This document shows, piece by piece, positions 48,310 through 60,404 of a stretch of 64,000 bases of DNA. The number at the start of each line of letters is the position of its first letter. The first letter of the stretch is position 1. The stretch spans positions 258,222-322,221 of the forward strand of contig JAYKAV010002364.1 in the NCBI GenBank assembly GCA_035582835.1, given 5' to 3'. The notes under the pieces were generated by a model, which saw only the letters and a list, made by a program, of their open reading frames with translations, ran no database searches and was not told where the DNA came from. This DNA comes from Phoebastria nigripes. Taxonomy: Eukaryota > Chordata > Aves > Procellariiformes > Diomedeidae. The translations under genes and the position numbers were made by a program.

Positions 48310-48630
48310 GCACTTAAACTGTAAGGAACTCTGAAAGTCTTCTGACTCAAGCACAATTTCAAGCAAGACTGTCTTCAAAGCTAATTTTGGTTGCTCAGGG
48401 TCTTGTCCACATGAGTTTTGAACATCTCCAAGGATGCCGATTCCACAACCTCCCTGAGCAACCTATTCCAGTGACTAAATGCTCTTGTGGTGAAGAATTT
48501 TTTCCTTACATCTATTCAGAATTTTCCTTTTAAGTGCTGCCTCTTCCCTTTTCTCTGTTGTGCTTGTGAGAAGACTCGTGCCCCCTGTTCTCTATAACCC
48601 CCCTTTAAGTGGTATAAGACTGGATCATTC
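48310..48630 (-). mobile_element. Degraded CR1 fragment, 3' end
   Basis: AAGTCTTCTGACTCAAGC, GGTTGCTCAGGGTC, TGAACATCTCCAAGGATGCC, CACAACCTCCCTGAGCAACC and ATTTTTTCCTTACATCTATT, then CCTTTTCTCTGTTGTGC are the complement of the CR1 3' UTR and last ORF2 codons. Indels have destroyed the frame. Confidence 0.9.
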
Positions 48631-49539
48631 ATGTAGGGTAAAAACAAANATAGAAAAATATACTATTCTTGACTATAGGAGTCACTGATAGTATAATTAA
48701 TTCTGATTTCACAGNTAAGAGTTGTTCTGCTAGAAAAATTTTTGCTTAGGAAAAAATTTTAATGCAAACAATTATTAAAATAGCCCCAGTCTCTTTCTCT
48801 TTTTCATTAAAATCTATTGTCTCCCTGTACTTTTCTGCAGATCTCGCAAATCTCTCAGTGAATCTCTCATCCACATTCGTTGTTGTACCAAGGTCTACCA
48901 AATAGGAAGCTGGCAAAATTAAGTCTTCTGCTTTGCATTCTGATAGTATTTTCTCATGGGGATAAAATAATTCAGAATATACATTTATACGCACAGTATT
49001 TGACTATTAAAATGTCTGAAAGGAATTTATCATGAAAATGTGTNAGCTTGTCCAAACAAAAATATATTCAATTTCTCTAAAGAAATTATGCTGTATTTTC
49101 CAAGTCCTGACATTTATTTTCTAAAAGGCTTGCTTTTTAGGACTGTTAATTGCACAATTACTCTGCAGAACACTTAACCACAGTCTACTTTCAGAAGACA
49201 AGTACGAAATGTACATCATTTCCATGGAGACACCATATATTCTCCTGGCCCGGTGGAAGAGTCCTCAAGCCCACTGAACTCAGTTCAGCTGGGAATTTTC
49301 AGAAAAAGACACGACTTCACAGGGGAACTCAAGCTCATCTTCACCTAGGAAGAGGTTTATCTAAAAGTTTTGATCTCCTTGATTTATTTCTCTTCTTTAT
49401 TGAAGAGGAACTATAAGTAAAGTTAAACTCCTAAGATAGTTTCTTTTTTTCTTGGATAAGCTGAAAGCATAGTCTGAATGCACATACTAAGACTGAGAAC
49501 TATCAGCTAAGATTTGGAGATAACAATATATTGTATCAG
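48631..49539. other. No gene recognised
   Basis: AT-rich. Frames of 82 codons (minus, 48746-48994) and 88 codons (plus, 49150-49416) show no domain. Confidence 0.5.
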
Positions 49540-49665
49540 TGCCATGGTTTAACCCCAGCCNGCAACTAAGCACCACACAGCCGCTTGCCCACTCCCCCCC
49601 GGTGGGATGGGGGAGCAAATCAGAAGAGTAAAAGTGAGAAAACTCATGGGTTGAGATAAAGACAG

Positions 49666-49671
49666 TTTAAT
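49666..49671 (-). promoter_or_regulatory. LTR polyadenylation signal
   Basis: ATTAAA on the minus strand within CTTATTAAACTGTC, about 180 bases downstream of the TATA box in the LTR's own direction. Confidence 0.65.
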
Positions 49672-49851
49672 AAGTAAAGCAAAAGCTGCGCACACAAACA
49701 AAGCAAAACAAGGAATTCATCCACTACTTCCCATCGGCAGGCAGGTGTTCAGCCATCNCCAGGAAAGCAGGCCTCCATCACGCGTCACGGTGACTTGGGA
49801 AGACAAACACCATCACTCCGAACGTCCCCCCCTTCCTTCTTCTTCCCCCAG

Positions 49852-49860
49852 CTTTATATG
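49852..49860 (-). promoter_or_regulatory. LTR TATA box
   Basis: CATATAAAG on the minus strand, at the same place as in the 7.3 kb copy. Confidence 0.7.
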
Positions 49861-50134
49861 CTGAGCATGACATCATATGGNGTGGAATATCCCTTTGGTC
49901 AGTTGGGGTCAGCTGTCCCAGCTGTGTCCCCTCCCAACTTCTTGTGCACCCCCAGCCTCCTCGCTGGTGGGGTGGTGTGAAGAGCAGAAAAGGCCTTGAC
50001 TCTTTGTAAGCACTGCTCAGCAATAACAAAAACATCCCTGTATTGTCAACACTGTTTTCAGCACAAATCCAAAACATAGCCTCATACTAGCTACTGTAAA
50101 GAAAATTAACTCTACCCCAGCCAAAACCAGCACA

Positions 50135-52735
50135 ATCAGCATATCTTCTCACTGATGAGAGTTCAGTATGTGAAGAAACTACTGCTGAATCAAAAGTGTG
50201 TGTCTTCTTAGGAAGGGGGAAAAAAAAGGAGAGCGAGACAAAAAAGAGAAAGAGGCACAGAGAGAGAAAGTTGCTTTAAGTGATAATTCAGTCTCCGTGG
50301 GCTTTTTTTCCGTTTGTTTTATCTAGCAGGCTGAGAAATATACTATTGTCTGCAGATGAGAAGGTGAAGATGATAGACTTCACTGGAATTCAAAGAGGTA
50401 TTTAATGAACTCCNCTGATGATATCCTTGGTAATAGAACAATGAATTGCAGTGAAATGCCTTACTTGCTTTGTATTCACAGGAGTTCGACTTAATAGTAG
50501 AACTTAATGTTGTACTAGTAGAAAATCAGGTTATCCATCCTGAAAGTGCTTTCTAAGTAATAGGAAGAGTAAAACAGACAGGCAGGCAGTGCAGCAAAAA
50601 TGTTTTGCTCTTACGTTGATTTTTTTTTTTATAAAGGAACTATACACAATGCTCAGCTTAGATCGAAATGCTGAAATGCTTTCTCCACCATGTGATATAT
50701 GATACGACCTCCCCACAAAGTCTTGGAGCTATTCCCCTTCAGTATGCGAAAAGATGGAAAGTGTCATGGGGGAGTGGTATGACAACACATATGTTTCTCA
50801 CCATTCCTTCACTGTACGGTTTAACAACTACATATCACGGGAGGCACTATACCCCTCAAAGCTTTAAATGACATGTCCCGTCAAAGTCCTTAATGTAAAC
50901 AACATGAGCTATTTATATATTTCATAAAGGAACCGCTAACTCCTCTCCTCCTTATTCAGTTGCACAGTTGTTCTGCACCAGGAGGGGTGCAGGATCCTTT
51001 CTGTTTCTCAGTAGGAAAGGCACAGCAGCAAATGATGTAACAAAACTGCTTTAATAATAATAATAATAACACCACCACAATAGAAATAGGAAGAGAAATA
51101 TAGATAGTGAGTAAATCTTACGTCTCTTCAGGTACTGGGAATCTTGCTCTCCTGCAGCATTGGACAGGCCCCAGATGCATAGCCACAGCATGCTGCATAG
51201 ATCCCATCCATGGTGAGGTTCACTCCCACCCAGTACCATGTCTCCTTTTATCTAGCGCAGCAACAAAACTATACATCTTGTTTTGACTGGTCTCTTTCTT
51301 TATGCCCACTGGAGCATGCCTAGGTAAGCATATGTAGGAACTGTACCCAGGAGCAGTACATATCCAGAGCCTTCCAGCATGTTGCCCTCTATTGCTATAT
51401 ACCTGGGGTTATGCAGCAGTCGCTCATGCGAACATACGGGTATATCAAGCACAAGACCCACTATGGCTGTCAGGGCTTACTCAAGATCACTGACTCCTCA
51501 AACACAATGTCTTCCATAAGACTCCCCACGCAACAGTATCTCTCATTTGCTTCCCTTGGGAGGCTAAGACAGAAAAAGGTATACAAGAAAGAGGAGCACA
51601 GACTGGAAAAGAGACTGTGATGGCATGACAGCCTGTGGCAATTAGTGTATCTTTCCGCTGTGGAAAGTCTAATGATGCCTACAATTCTCAAGTTTTATGA
51701 TTCCTCTGCTGTCAACAAACATCTGTGGAATGAGGGCTGATTTAAATAGAAGATAACACCAGCTGTTGATGTTAGTCTTTCCATTATCTGTAGTGACAAA
51801 CAGGTGTGCAAGGGATCTACTTATGATGGGCTCTTGACCGTCCCCTCTGTGATGGGATCTGTGCACTTTTAAAACAAAAGAAAGGCACACAAATGTCATA
51901 CAAAGGAAATGTTATGAGTAGACTCAAGCGCAAAAAGTTCAGAAGCACGAACATTAATACTCACTGAAAAAAATCCTCTTCTTTTCTCTTAAATATCTAA
52001 TCAACACACTAGATGTATCTGCCTTGTGGATGAAACAGGACAGTATAATAACAGAGGCAGTAGAACTGCCAGAGTTTGAAGGTATGGTGTGATCAAGGCA
52101 GGGGGCCATGTAAGACCACATTAGCCTCCTGATCAAGGAAATTAAATGCTAATTAGTAGACCTAGTATGCAGCTTTGCCTCTTCAGTGTTCCTGTAAGGA
52201 TGCCTGTTAAATGAACTTACCTGAAGGTAATAACTCATTTATGTTCCTCTATTCTTGGATTCCTTAACTGAGACTGTATTGCCTGATTTAAATTCGTTTT
52301 TCTGATTTGCAACCGTACCAAGTACTTGCAGCTTAAAATGAAATTAATGGTGCAGTTTCTCTGAATCTACGAGATTTCCTTCCCCTCAGGGGTACTGTGA
52401 AGATAGAACAGCAATGTATCATGCATGCTTATAATATTGTGATGAGTTCCAGACATAGTTTGTGAAGAAAATACTTGTTTTTTTCATCAGGGTGAGTTCT
52501 GAATGGTGTATAGTAAACAAGGTGTCATTGAAAAATAAGGAGAAAAAAACAGATAATGAAGAGGCACTTGCTTAATTATCTCCAGCTAGGCTGTACACTG
52601 AAAGAAGTAGGATGACCATGGGAACATCTAATGCAGTTCTAAGGCTCACAGTGGACTCAGAGATAGTCAACTTCAGGGTCCAAAATCTCATTATCTTCTG
52701 TTTTTTTAATGTTAGTGACTGTTCTTGACAGTTCC
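50135..52735. other. No gene recognised; short (TAA)n
   Basis: (TAA)n at 51052-51069. Frames at 50668-50871, 51411-51620 and 51669-51899 are 67-76 codons without domains. No repeat family was recognised. Confidence 0.45.
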
Positions 52736-53050
52736 AAGAAGTGTCAGAGCCGTGAGGTCACTAAGAAGCCCTGGTCAACCTCACCCGTGGGCTCCATCCA
52801 CCACTTCTGCTCGTGAGTCCAGGTCCATTTAAGCTCCGTCCTGGGCTGTTAGTCCCTGGTAGACTGATCTATGCTGTAGGTTTGCTTGTCTCTAGCTGTA
52901 TCATAGCATGCCTGTGCCTGGCCATGGACCCGATTGCTGTGCCTGAGCTGTGGACTGACTACCTGGTTTGACCTCAGACTTGTCTTGTCANTTGCCTTGA
53001 AACTGCTGGACTGGATCTGACAAAAAGTAGCATTAAATGATTTGGCTTAC
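52736..53050 (+). repeat. GC-rich block, probable interspersed repeat
   Basis: A GC-rich island in AT-rich surroundings, with CATTTAAGC, GTCCTGGGCTGT, GCCTGTGCCTGGCCATGGAC and CTGGACTGGATCTGAC, ending near GCATTAAATG, a polyadenylation-like word. The words CATTTMAGC, CCTGGGCTGT and TGGACCC recur in the same order in the minus-strand reading of 60690-61075. It may be an LTR or another element; the family is not known to me. Confidence 0.45.
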
Positions 53051-54261
53051 ATTCACAGATGATTCCTTGCCTTGTTTCAAATGTGGTCATGGATTTTCAC
53101 TTTAATTTTCAAGTCTGAGGAAAGCATAATTTTCTTGGGTCTTGGGAAAGAGCTACATATGAAAACAACATTAGGTCTCAAAAATGACTTGCGATCAAGT
53201 CCTCTTTGGATCACAGTACTCTTTAGTGAGCTGGAGGACAAAATACTCATCCTTGAGGGATGCATCAGTCACATCAAATCTTCTTATAGTAGTCAAGAAA
53301 TTCCAGATTAGACTTTTGAAGATAATCAGAGGTCAGGGAGGGGGGTCATTTACTTTTGTGGCTTTGAAGGAGATTTTGAACACTATATGAAAATATGCTG
53401 TACGAAACTGGAGTGTGCTTCAGGCATAGAAAAGGCTCTAATCCACACTTTGATATTATTCAATCACACAGTCTTTTGTGCCTCAATCCTTACAGAATCT
53501 AATTAGTTAAAATTAATGGATGTGGTTCTCATTTTCTTAAATTTATATGAGCACTTATCCTATGTAATTTTTCACAATTCACAACAGCTGCAAATATAGT
53601 CAACTGGCAGTCTGTACTTCAGCCAGCATAGGATGTGTATTTCTTTCACTCTTTGACAGGTAACCTTGTTCTTATAGCTTGAACAGTGGACCATTAAGAA
53701 TTTATTACTCCTTACAGAAACTTGGCTGTGATAACGACAGAAGGCAAACCAGACAAATTCCATAGCTCACAGCCGAAATCTTTTTGTCTTTTCTTTATGC
53801 AATTCATGTGAATCCTTCCTTATAAAAAAATAGATTCTTCAACCTGAGAAAGAAAATAATCTAGTTATTCTGTTATTCTAATCTTTTGTTTTTAGAAAAA
53901 AAAAAAAAAAACAATAGCAAAAATATAATAAATTCTGCTAAAGAAAACAAGGTAGTTTCTATCTATGCATTCTGTGAAGGCAATAGTCACAGGCAGAATA
54001 GTCCATAGGATTCTTCAATGTGAACTGTATGTTGACACATTATTTCTCAGTTTAGGATGACATATCCTTTTGTTCAAAGTAAAAATAGCAGTAAGTAATA
54101 TTTATCTAGCATTTATATAATATTTATCTACAGTTTCTTCCAACTTTCTTTGGCCAATACCACAAAAAATTCTTAAGTANGTCTGTGAGATGTTATGTGA
54201 TGATTTTCTACAAAGCTTGGAGAAGAAGTTACCAGATACCTTCAGTTCACAGGGTCCTATT
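53051..54261. other. No gene recognised
   Basis: AT-rich, with a poly-A run at about 53896-53911. Nothing identifiable. Confidence 0.5.
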
Positions 54262-54580
54262 CAAAGAATTATAGAATACTTTAGGCTGGAAGGGACCTCA
54301 GAAGGTCATCTAGTCCAGTCTCCTCCTCCAAACAGGACTAAATTCCATGTTGTATCAGGCCGTGTCTCATCACATTTCAGAAATCTCCAAGGATGGATAT
54401 TTCCCAGGAGGAGTCTGGCTCCATCTTCTCTGCCACTCCATTAGGTAAAGGAAGACTGCAGTGAGGTTTCCCCCTTCCCCTCCAACCTTCTTTTCCCCAA
54501 ACTTATAAACCCAGCTCCCTCAGCCTCCTCACATGCATTACATGCTCCAGCCTCCTAACCATCTTCCTCAGTGAGACAGT
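54262..54580 (-). mobile_element. CR1 fragment with internal deletion
   Basis: AGAATTATAGAATACTTTAG, GGCTGGAAGGGACC, AGGTCATCTAGTCC is the complement of the CR1 3' end. Then AATCTCCAAGGATGG matches the last ORF2 codons, followed after a deletion by TCCCTCAGCCTCCTC and CTAACCATCTTCC, the complement of the LRELGLF and MVRR-type segments. Confidence 0.88.
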
Positions 54581-54920
54581 TCAGCTTTGTAGGCAATGGC
54601 AATCTAGGGTGGCTGCATGTCACTCTAGCTTGAATGGCCGGCTCCCAATCCACATTTGGATTGACCAGGAAGCCCTTCAGCACAACAGCAGCNGAAAGGT
54701 GGGCCTCTGGATGCACAACAAACCAGAGCCAAACAGCTGTCACAAACTGATAAAGAGCAAGGAAGGCAGTAATATTATTTTTTTTCATATGGATGCAGAA
54801 TTTAATATTAAAATAATACTTTGCATTCAAATAGCACAGAGTGCCTAGAAGCAAGAAATTAAACTGAGCTGCTTTTAATGTCTCAGCAAATTGCAGAAAG
54901 TACTTTAAGGAGTATCCCAT
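54581..54920. other. Unassigned block between two opposed CR1 pieces
   Basis: No recognised gene. 54775-54905 (TAATACTTTGCATTCAAATA, then GCACAGAGTGCC) weakly recalls the tail of old amniote SINE/L2-type repeats, but that is not firm. Confidence 0.35.
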
Positions 54921-55010
54921 ATCTAGCTTTGAAGCTAGCCCTGCTTGGAGCAGGAGGTCAGCCTACATGGTATCCAAAGGTCTCTTCCAAATTAAATTAC
55001 TCTGGTTTTA
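54921..55010 (+). mobile_element. CR1 3' UTR fragment
   Basis: ATCTAGCTTTGAAGCTAGCC, then GGAGCAGGAGGTCAGCCTAC and GGTCTCTTCCAAATTAAATT is a plus-strand CR1 3' UTR of the same subfamily as 14540-14891 and 28266-28710. It lacks the extra flank those two share. Confidence 0.85.
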
Positions 55011-55472
55011 CTCTGTACCTTGAAGCACTCAAGAAAATTCTATACCATACTTAAAAGAACATTATCTGTAAAGACAAGAGCAACTGACTGACTGGATGAA
55101 GGAAAGAACTCTAAAAAACTTTTTAAAATGGAGATAAAAGAATATATAGATACTCAAGTCCAGCATTTAGAAACCACAGGATGTTCCTAAAATACCCACT
55201 AACCTGCTACTTAAAGCTCTCTACCAGTCTGTTTTCCCTGAATTTTCACTCCAAACGCAGTCTCTCATTTGCATCCCTGCCTCACTCCTTCCACTGTGTC
55301 AGCACAAATGCCTGTGGACTGACACTGTAAAAAGGGCATCTCTTCCAAAAGGACATCCCAAACCCTGCTATTTTATGTCCTAGTTAAGAGCCCTGGATCC
55401 CCTGCTCAAGCCCATTTTTTTTGCGCTCTCCTTAGCGTGATGAGATTTATTTTGTGAACAGATCAGATTCAA
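55011..55472. other. No gene recognised
   Basis: Unassigned sequence between CR1 fragments. Confidence 0.5.
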
Positions 55473-55731
55473 TAGAATCATAGAATCATAGAATCATTAA
55501 GGTTGGAAAAGACCTCTAAGATCATTGAGTCCAACCGTCAACCCAACACTAAATCATGTCCCTAAGCGCCTCATCTACACGTCTTTTAAATACTTCCGTG
55601 CATGGTGACTCAACCAGTTCCCTGGGCAGCCTGTTCCAATGTTTAACCACTCTTTCAGTAAAGAAATTTTTCCTAATGTCCAATCTAAACTTCCTCTGGC
55701 ACAACTTGAGGCCATTTCCTCTCGTCCTATC

Positions 55732-55733
<2 letters not shown>
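55473..55733 (-). mobile_element. CR1 fragment, 3' UTR and end of ORF2
   Basis: Three AATCATAG-type repeats, TAAGGTTGGAAAAGACC, GATCATTGAGTCCAACCG, then CCAGTTCCCTGGGCAGCC and TTTTTCCTAATGTCCAATCT give the complement of a well-preserved CR1 3' end. The minus frame 55549-55797 carries [37 protein letters not shown]. Homology ends at CTCGTCCTATC, where an AAT run begins. Confidence 0.95.

Positions 55734-55765
<32 letters not shown>
55732..55765. repeat. (AAT)n microsatellite at the CR1 truncation point
   Basis: About eleven AAT triplets starting exactly where CR1 homology stops. Confidence 0.95.
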
Positions 55766-56924
55766 GGATAAAGTAAACAAAGGCTCTTTAATCCCATCTG
55801 AACTAGACTGCAGGTTGTGGTACTTTTCTGAACTGACTAAAACCAGAATTGAAGATGCGATGGTTATATCCCCAGGAGAAGTATATGTGGGGAGGTGTCT
55901 CTCTCATTTTTGGTATGAAAGTGATGAACTACCGCACATGACTTGACAGGAAGAAAAGTAACTGAGAGTAATCAGAAGTTCCTCCTCTGGGGGCAGGTCT
56001 AGGGCTTAACTACTGCAATGGGCAGAATTTAGGTCTCCTATATTAAACACTAATTCACTCTTGGAACATAGTCTATTCCCACAGGAAGGTCACATGAAAT
56101 GGTTAACTGGGTTTTTTCCCCTGTCTAGATAGGAAAGCTGATTACACTTTATAAGCCTTCTTAACACGTGAATTTTCATCCTCACCTTCTCTTTGTTTCC
56201 CCATACCTTTTCTCTCCCCATTCACCTTGAGCCCTCAGTTTCTTCACCCTTATCTCCTTCCCAAAAAAACAACACATCTCTAATTAGTTTTTCCTACTGG
56301 TCCCTCTTTTGCCATATATTTACCCTCAGAAAATTTTACATGCAAGTTCACAGAAAATGACCAATGAGCTACTATTTGTCATCAGAGATTTCATATGTCC
56401 AGCCATGGAGCAAAAGTTTTTGGGAGCACATAATCATTGCATTTGTAGTTTCATTTTCAGCACNCAGATGAGGAGAAAAAATGTTTTTNATAGAGAAAAA
56501 ATAGAATAAGACAAACTAAAACTTCTGGAAGTGGGATGCTTATTTATTTGGAAAAGGTAGGTGGAATATAGCTGGAATTAAGTGTTACATTCGAAAGGCG
56601 AGTGATGTATGTGAACAGTGTTGGACCAAGGACCTTTGCTCAATCCTGGCTACTCAGTCCTTTGAATCTTGACCACTTTGTGTACTAGACCAAGTGACAC
56701 AGCTGGAAACATTAGCCAGATTTGTGAACACAAAAGCCATTCCCTAAAGCATTTATGAAACCTTGCTTCTAACCTCTAATAAGCCTCCCAAACTTGCCAA
56801 ATTCAGCAGTACATTTCCAACATACAAAGTGTAACAAAGGGATCTAGACTGTGCAAGAAATCTGTTGCAACCAATCAAAAGTTTGTCAACAGAACACCAC
56901 TAATACCGTGATGTGACAGAACCA
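55766..56924. other. No gene recognised
   Basis: AT-rich, without repeat or coding signature. Confidence 0.5.
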
Positions 56925-57010
56925 TCAATATAAGGATGGCCACGTTGGGTCAAACCTAAAATACATCTTCTTGGTGCTGATTCCAGTATCCTGCTTCTCC
57001 TGACCAAGAG
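56925..57010 (+). repeat. Possible old amniote interspersed repeat
   Basis: GGCCACGTTGGGTCAAACC, then GATTCCAGTATCCTGC recalls a common sauropsid repeat reading TTGGGTCAGACCAAAGG, then AGCCCAGTATCCTG. Recognition is from memory and the segment is short. Confidence 0.4.
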
Positions 57011-57199
57011 CAGCTGGAGGACTGAGCCTGCCCCCCTCATATTGCTCCATTTGTTTTTCAGCTACCTCAGAGCACCAAGCTGACATATGCACACAAGCAT
57101 CTTTTTTAACTGCAAATTCTTGCTCCCAAGGACTAACAGTCAGCTCAGAGCCCATCTTTTTTTGCGTGTAACTAGGATTATTATTCCCCTCATGTGCAT

Positions 57200-57500
57200 C
57201 GTTTCATGTTTATTTAACCAGAATTTCATGATTCACTGTACCCGGTGGCCCAGCCAGTACGATGATGAGTTTCTGCTGTAGTAAAAAAGTGGGAACTTTT
57301 TTACCATGCTGGTACCCTCAGTATCAGCTGCAAACTTTGTCACCTCACTGTTTACTTCCTTTTCTAGCCTGTTGATGAATGTGTTGAACAGCACAAGCGT
57401 AAGCCCAGATCCCCAAAGAAATCTACCAGTGACCTTACTCCACTCTCAGATCTGACCTCTGCACATTTCATCCAGCACACCAAAAGCTCTTAGGAACTGT
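57200..57500 (-). mobile_element. Old CR1/L3-like remnant spanning the RT FADD region
   Basis: TCAGTATCAGCTGCAAACTT, TGTCACCTCACTGTTTAC, CCTGTTGATGAATGTGTTGA, ACAGCACAAGCGTAAGCCCA and GATCCCCAAAGAAATC match the complement of the segment coding FADD, then LNxxFINDL and SVLGPLLF in CR1-type elements. The frame is lost. Confidence 0.75.
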
Positions 57501-59859
57501 GGGGGTGAAAGTAAGCAGCCACTATGAGCCAGAATTAAATCCTGTGGTAATGTGTAAATGATGAAACATCCAGCCAGCAAGGAAAAGCTTTGCACGGAAC
57601 AAGCACTTCATCTCTCAGTTCTGATCCTCGAGGGAGACTTACAAAACACTGTGCACAGATGCACCTGGGCATTAAATGCATAACACTAGGACATCAAAAC
57701 CCGTGGATTCAATAGAGACACTTTTTATGGCACATTATAGTCTCCTTCTTCCCCCTCCAACCTTTTTGTGTCCCACAGAATACAAAAACTCTCACTCTCT
57801 CTTTCTTTCCCCCCTTGCACTAATATCCTATCTGATCTGAAGACTCGAGACACCTTTCCTTTCAAAGTTAGTCTGATAAGTTACCCACCTCAGAGGAAGT
57901 AATCTGAATCCCTAATTATGTCTGACGTCTGCTGCTCGGGGAGAAGGGATTGCCTGCCCAAAACTTGTCTACTTTTCTCCTCATTACACCACTTAGTCTA
58001 GTAAGATATTACTGCCTATAGGCCTTATCCCAATAATATCTTTAGACCACTATGTTTATAACAAAATGCAATACTTTNTTTTGGTTTTGCTTTTTTAGTG
58101 TCGGTTTTTTACATCCACAGGGGGTGCAGCTGGATTGATGGATCTCCAGTCTTGAATACTGCCCTAATATTTCCCAAATACGTTTACACTGGGCAATAGC
58201 CCAATGCAGTGCATGATTTCAGGCACTGCTCCCAGGCTATGCCAGCTTAGTCTGACCTTGAACTTCTGAAATACTTCCAGCTGTCTTGTGTACATATGTA
58301 AAAGTCATCAGCTGGCTTAAACCTTTGGCCATCAGGGAATATTAGGCCAGCACTCAAAACCAGAACCCAGACTGTCAAGTATCCAGAATATGAATCTTCA
58401 GTAAAAGAATCCCTTGGTAATCCTTCATTCCATGAAAATTTGTCAGATAACAAGTGCAGGCATCCTGTTTCTCACAGACAGTGAATGAAAATGGAAAATA
58501 ATACTCTTATTTGATATATTGAAAGGCACAATGGAACTGCAAGTTCCATATGTTCTTTATGCAGTTCATTTGTTTAATGGCTTACAAAGAACTGCAAAAG
58601 AACATATGACACAAAGGATGCTGACCTTGCATGTCCCTTCGAAAGAGGTCAGAGGTTGAACAAAGTTACCGTGCTTTTTCTTGCCTACCTTCACTTAGAA
58701 CAAATGTGAATGCCACAGCCATAGTCAGGTTACATATCAGTGCTACAAGTGCCTTCCAGATTCATAGGAAACTACTGTCCAGGCAAATACAAATTCCCTA
58801 GCACAGTCTGAAACTAAATGAACTGTCATTAGGGAAGATAATATCGGTATAGGAAGTATTTGTGCACAAAAATTTCCCTCATAATCTCATTTATTCATAT
58901 CCCTTTAAATTGCTATAATGTTTGGGGATTTTAAGTTTTAATTTTAACAGTGACATGTAAGCAAATAACATGTTGTTCTTAAGCATTCAGAAATGCAGAT
59001 ATTAAGAACAGATGCAAAGGAATATTCAAAGATCTATCATCCTGTCTAAGCAGAATTTCAAGAATGAAAGGATGAATGTTGGGTAGGTACTGGACCCACT
59101 TTTATCCTGAGCTAAAAGTCTTTGCTGTATTGTGCTTATGTTGTTTTACACTTTTTCTCCTTAAATGGACTTACTTACTCTACATGCCCATGAAATGAAG
59201 CAAGAAAATCAGTCCTGTGCTGAGATACTTCTCTCTCAACTGAAAACAAGATAAGATTTTCTTTTTACTGGCACTGAGAGATTAGAGTAACAGTTCAGTT
59301 GTTTCCTAGTTGTTTCACTTTTCAGCTTCAAATATAATTTATCTTCAACAGGCAAGTTTATTTGTGAATGACAACTTTTGTTTCCTCTCCTGTAAAAATA
59401 ATTTTACAGTTAAGTGCACTTTAAGACAATATTTAGACAACTAATAACATTGATAACATTGATAACATAGAAAATTGTAAAAAGCCACAGTCCTTGATCA
59501 AACTGCTGAAAACAGTTTCACTGGGGTGGGATCAAACTAGTGTGGATTCAAGGGAACTAATTCCCCATTAGCCTGTTTCTCCTACAACACCGCCAAGTCC
59601 CTTGTTGTCAGAACAGAGCCACAACTCCTTTCCAACTTTCTGGAAAGGAGCCAGACCATATGTGTCTCTCACCAGTTACAGCTTGTAGCAGCTCACATCA
59701 GACATGGAAANAATAGTTAGTGCGATAAACATTTAATACTAACATGTCTGGAATTCCCACCTTAGGAAAGATCTAGGGATCAGAGTGTTTTTCTTTCTTT
59801 CCTGAGATGCCTCTTGGAGACAGAAGAAAAAGGAAGTGGAAGAGGACACAAAACTTTAG
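57501..59859. other. No gene recognised
   Basis: AT-rich sequence with small pyrimidine runs near 57740-57815. No family was recognised. Confidence 0.5.
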
Positions 59860-60150
59860 GAGAGAGGTGGACATGATATACCTTGACTTTAGGTACTTCT
59901 TCCCATAGCGTCCTCATTTGAAAACTGAGAATGAGTGTAATGGACAAGACTCTTAGATGGGCTTAAAATTGTCTAGACTAACATGCTCAGAAGGTTGTGA
60001 TCAACGTCCAGTTGGAAGATGGCAATGAGTGAAGTGGAGATTCGTACTGGTGCCCATATGGTTCAACATTTTCATCAGTGGCCTGGATGGTGACAGAGTC
60101 CACCTTCAGTAAATCTGTAGAGGACACTGACCTAGGGGTGTGTTATGACT
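59860..60150 (+). mobile_element. CR1 LINE fragment, decayed RT core
   Basis: GTGGACATGATATACCTTGA (VDMIYLDF, motif A region), CTCAGAAGGTTGTGATCAAC (QKVVIN), then GGTGCCCATATGGTTCAACA, TTTCATCAGTGGCCTGGATG (FNIFISGLD) and CTTCAGTAAATCTGTAGAGG, the remains of the SKFADD motif C. Several frameshifts. It continues at 60405 after a non-CR1 block. Confidence 0.82.
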
Positions 60151-60404
60151 GTTAGGATTTGCCAAATCCAGCAGCCCAGGAAAGAAATGCTGCTGCAGCT
60201 CCATGCCTCCAGGACCAACCAGTAACAAGGCTGAGCATGTATTGGACACAGGCACATGCACACGTGCACAGGTGAACAACATGTATACATATACACACAT
60301 CCAGCCGGACAGGTCAACACAGGCAGACACACTCAGCCCACACACAAACACAGACACCACCAATGGCCTTGCTCTGTTCCCCTCTCTGTCTGAGGAGGAT
60401 TTCA
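60151..60404. other. CA-rich block separating two CR1 parts
   Basis: 60240-60350 is rich in CA, CACA and GCACA steps with a few ATAC units. The outer parts are not recognised. It interrupts the CR1 between its RT core and its C-terminal segment, replacing several hundred bases of CR1. Confidence 0.6.

Larger units (their letters stand above)
49540..50134 (-). mobile_element. Solo LTR of an avian endogenous retrovirus (ERVL-like), complete
   Basis: A 595-base element starting TGCCATGGTTTAACCCC and ending CCAAAACCAGCACA in plus-strand view. It is bounded by a perfect 5-base duplication ATCAG at 49535-49539 and 50135-50139. On the minus strand it begins TGTGCTGG, has the TATA box CATATAAAG at 49852-49860 and the polyadenylation signal ATTAAA at 49666-49671. 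No viral genes adjoin it, so recombination between two LTRs probably removed the provirus. The 5-base duplication suggests a class III (ERVL-type) integrase, by inference. Confidence 0.95.

Noticed and set aside
50668..50871. A 67-codon frame checked as a possible mitochondrial or retroviral fragment
   Set aside because: No recognisable mitochondrial protein or retroviral domain in any frame.
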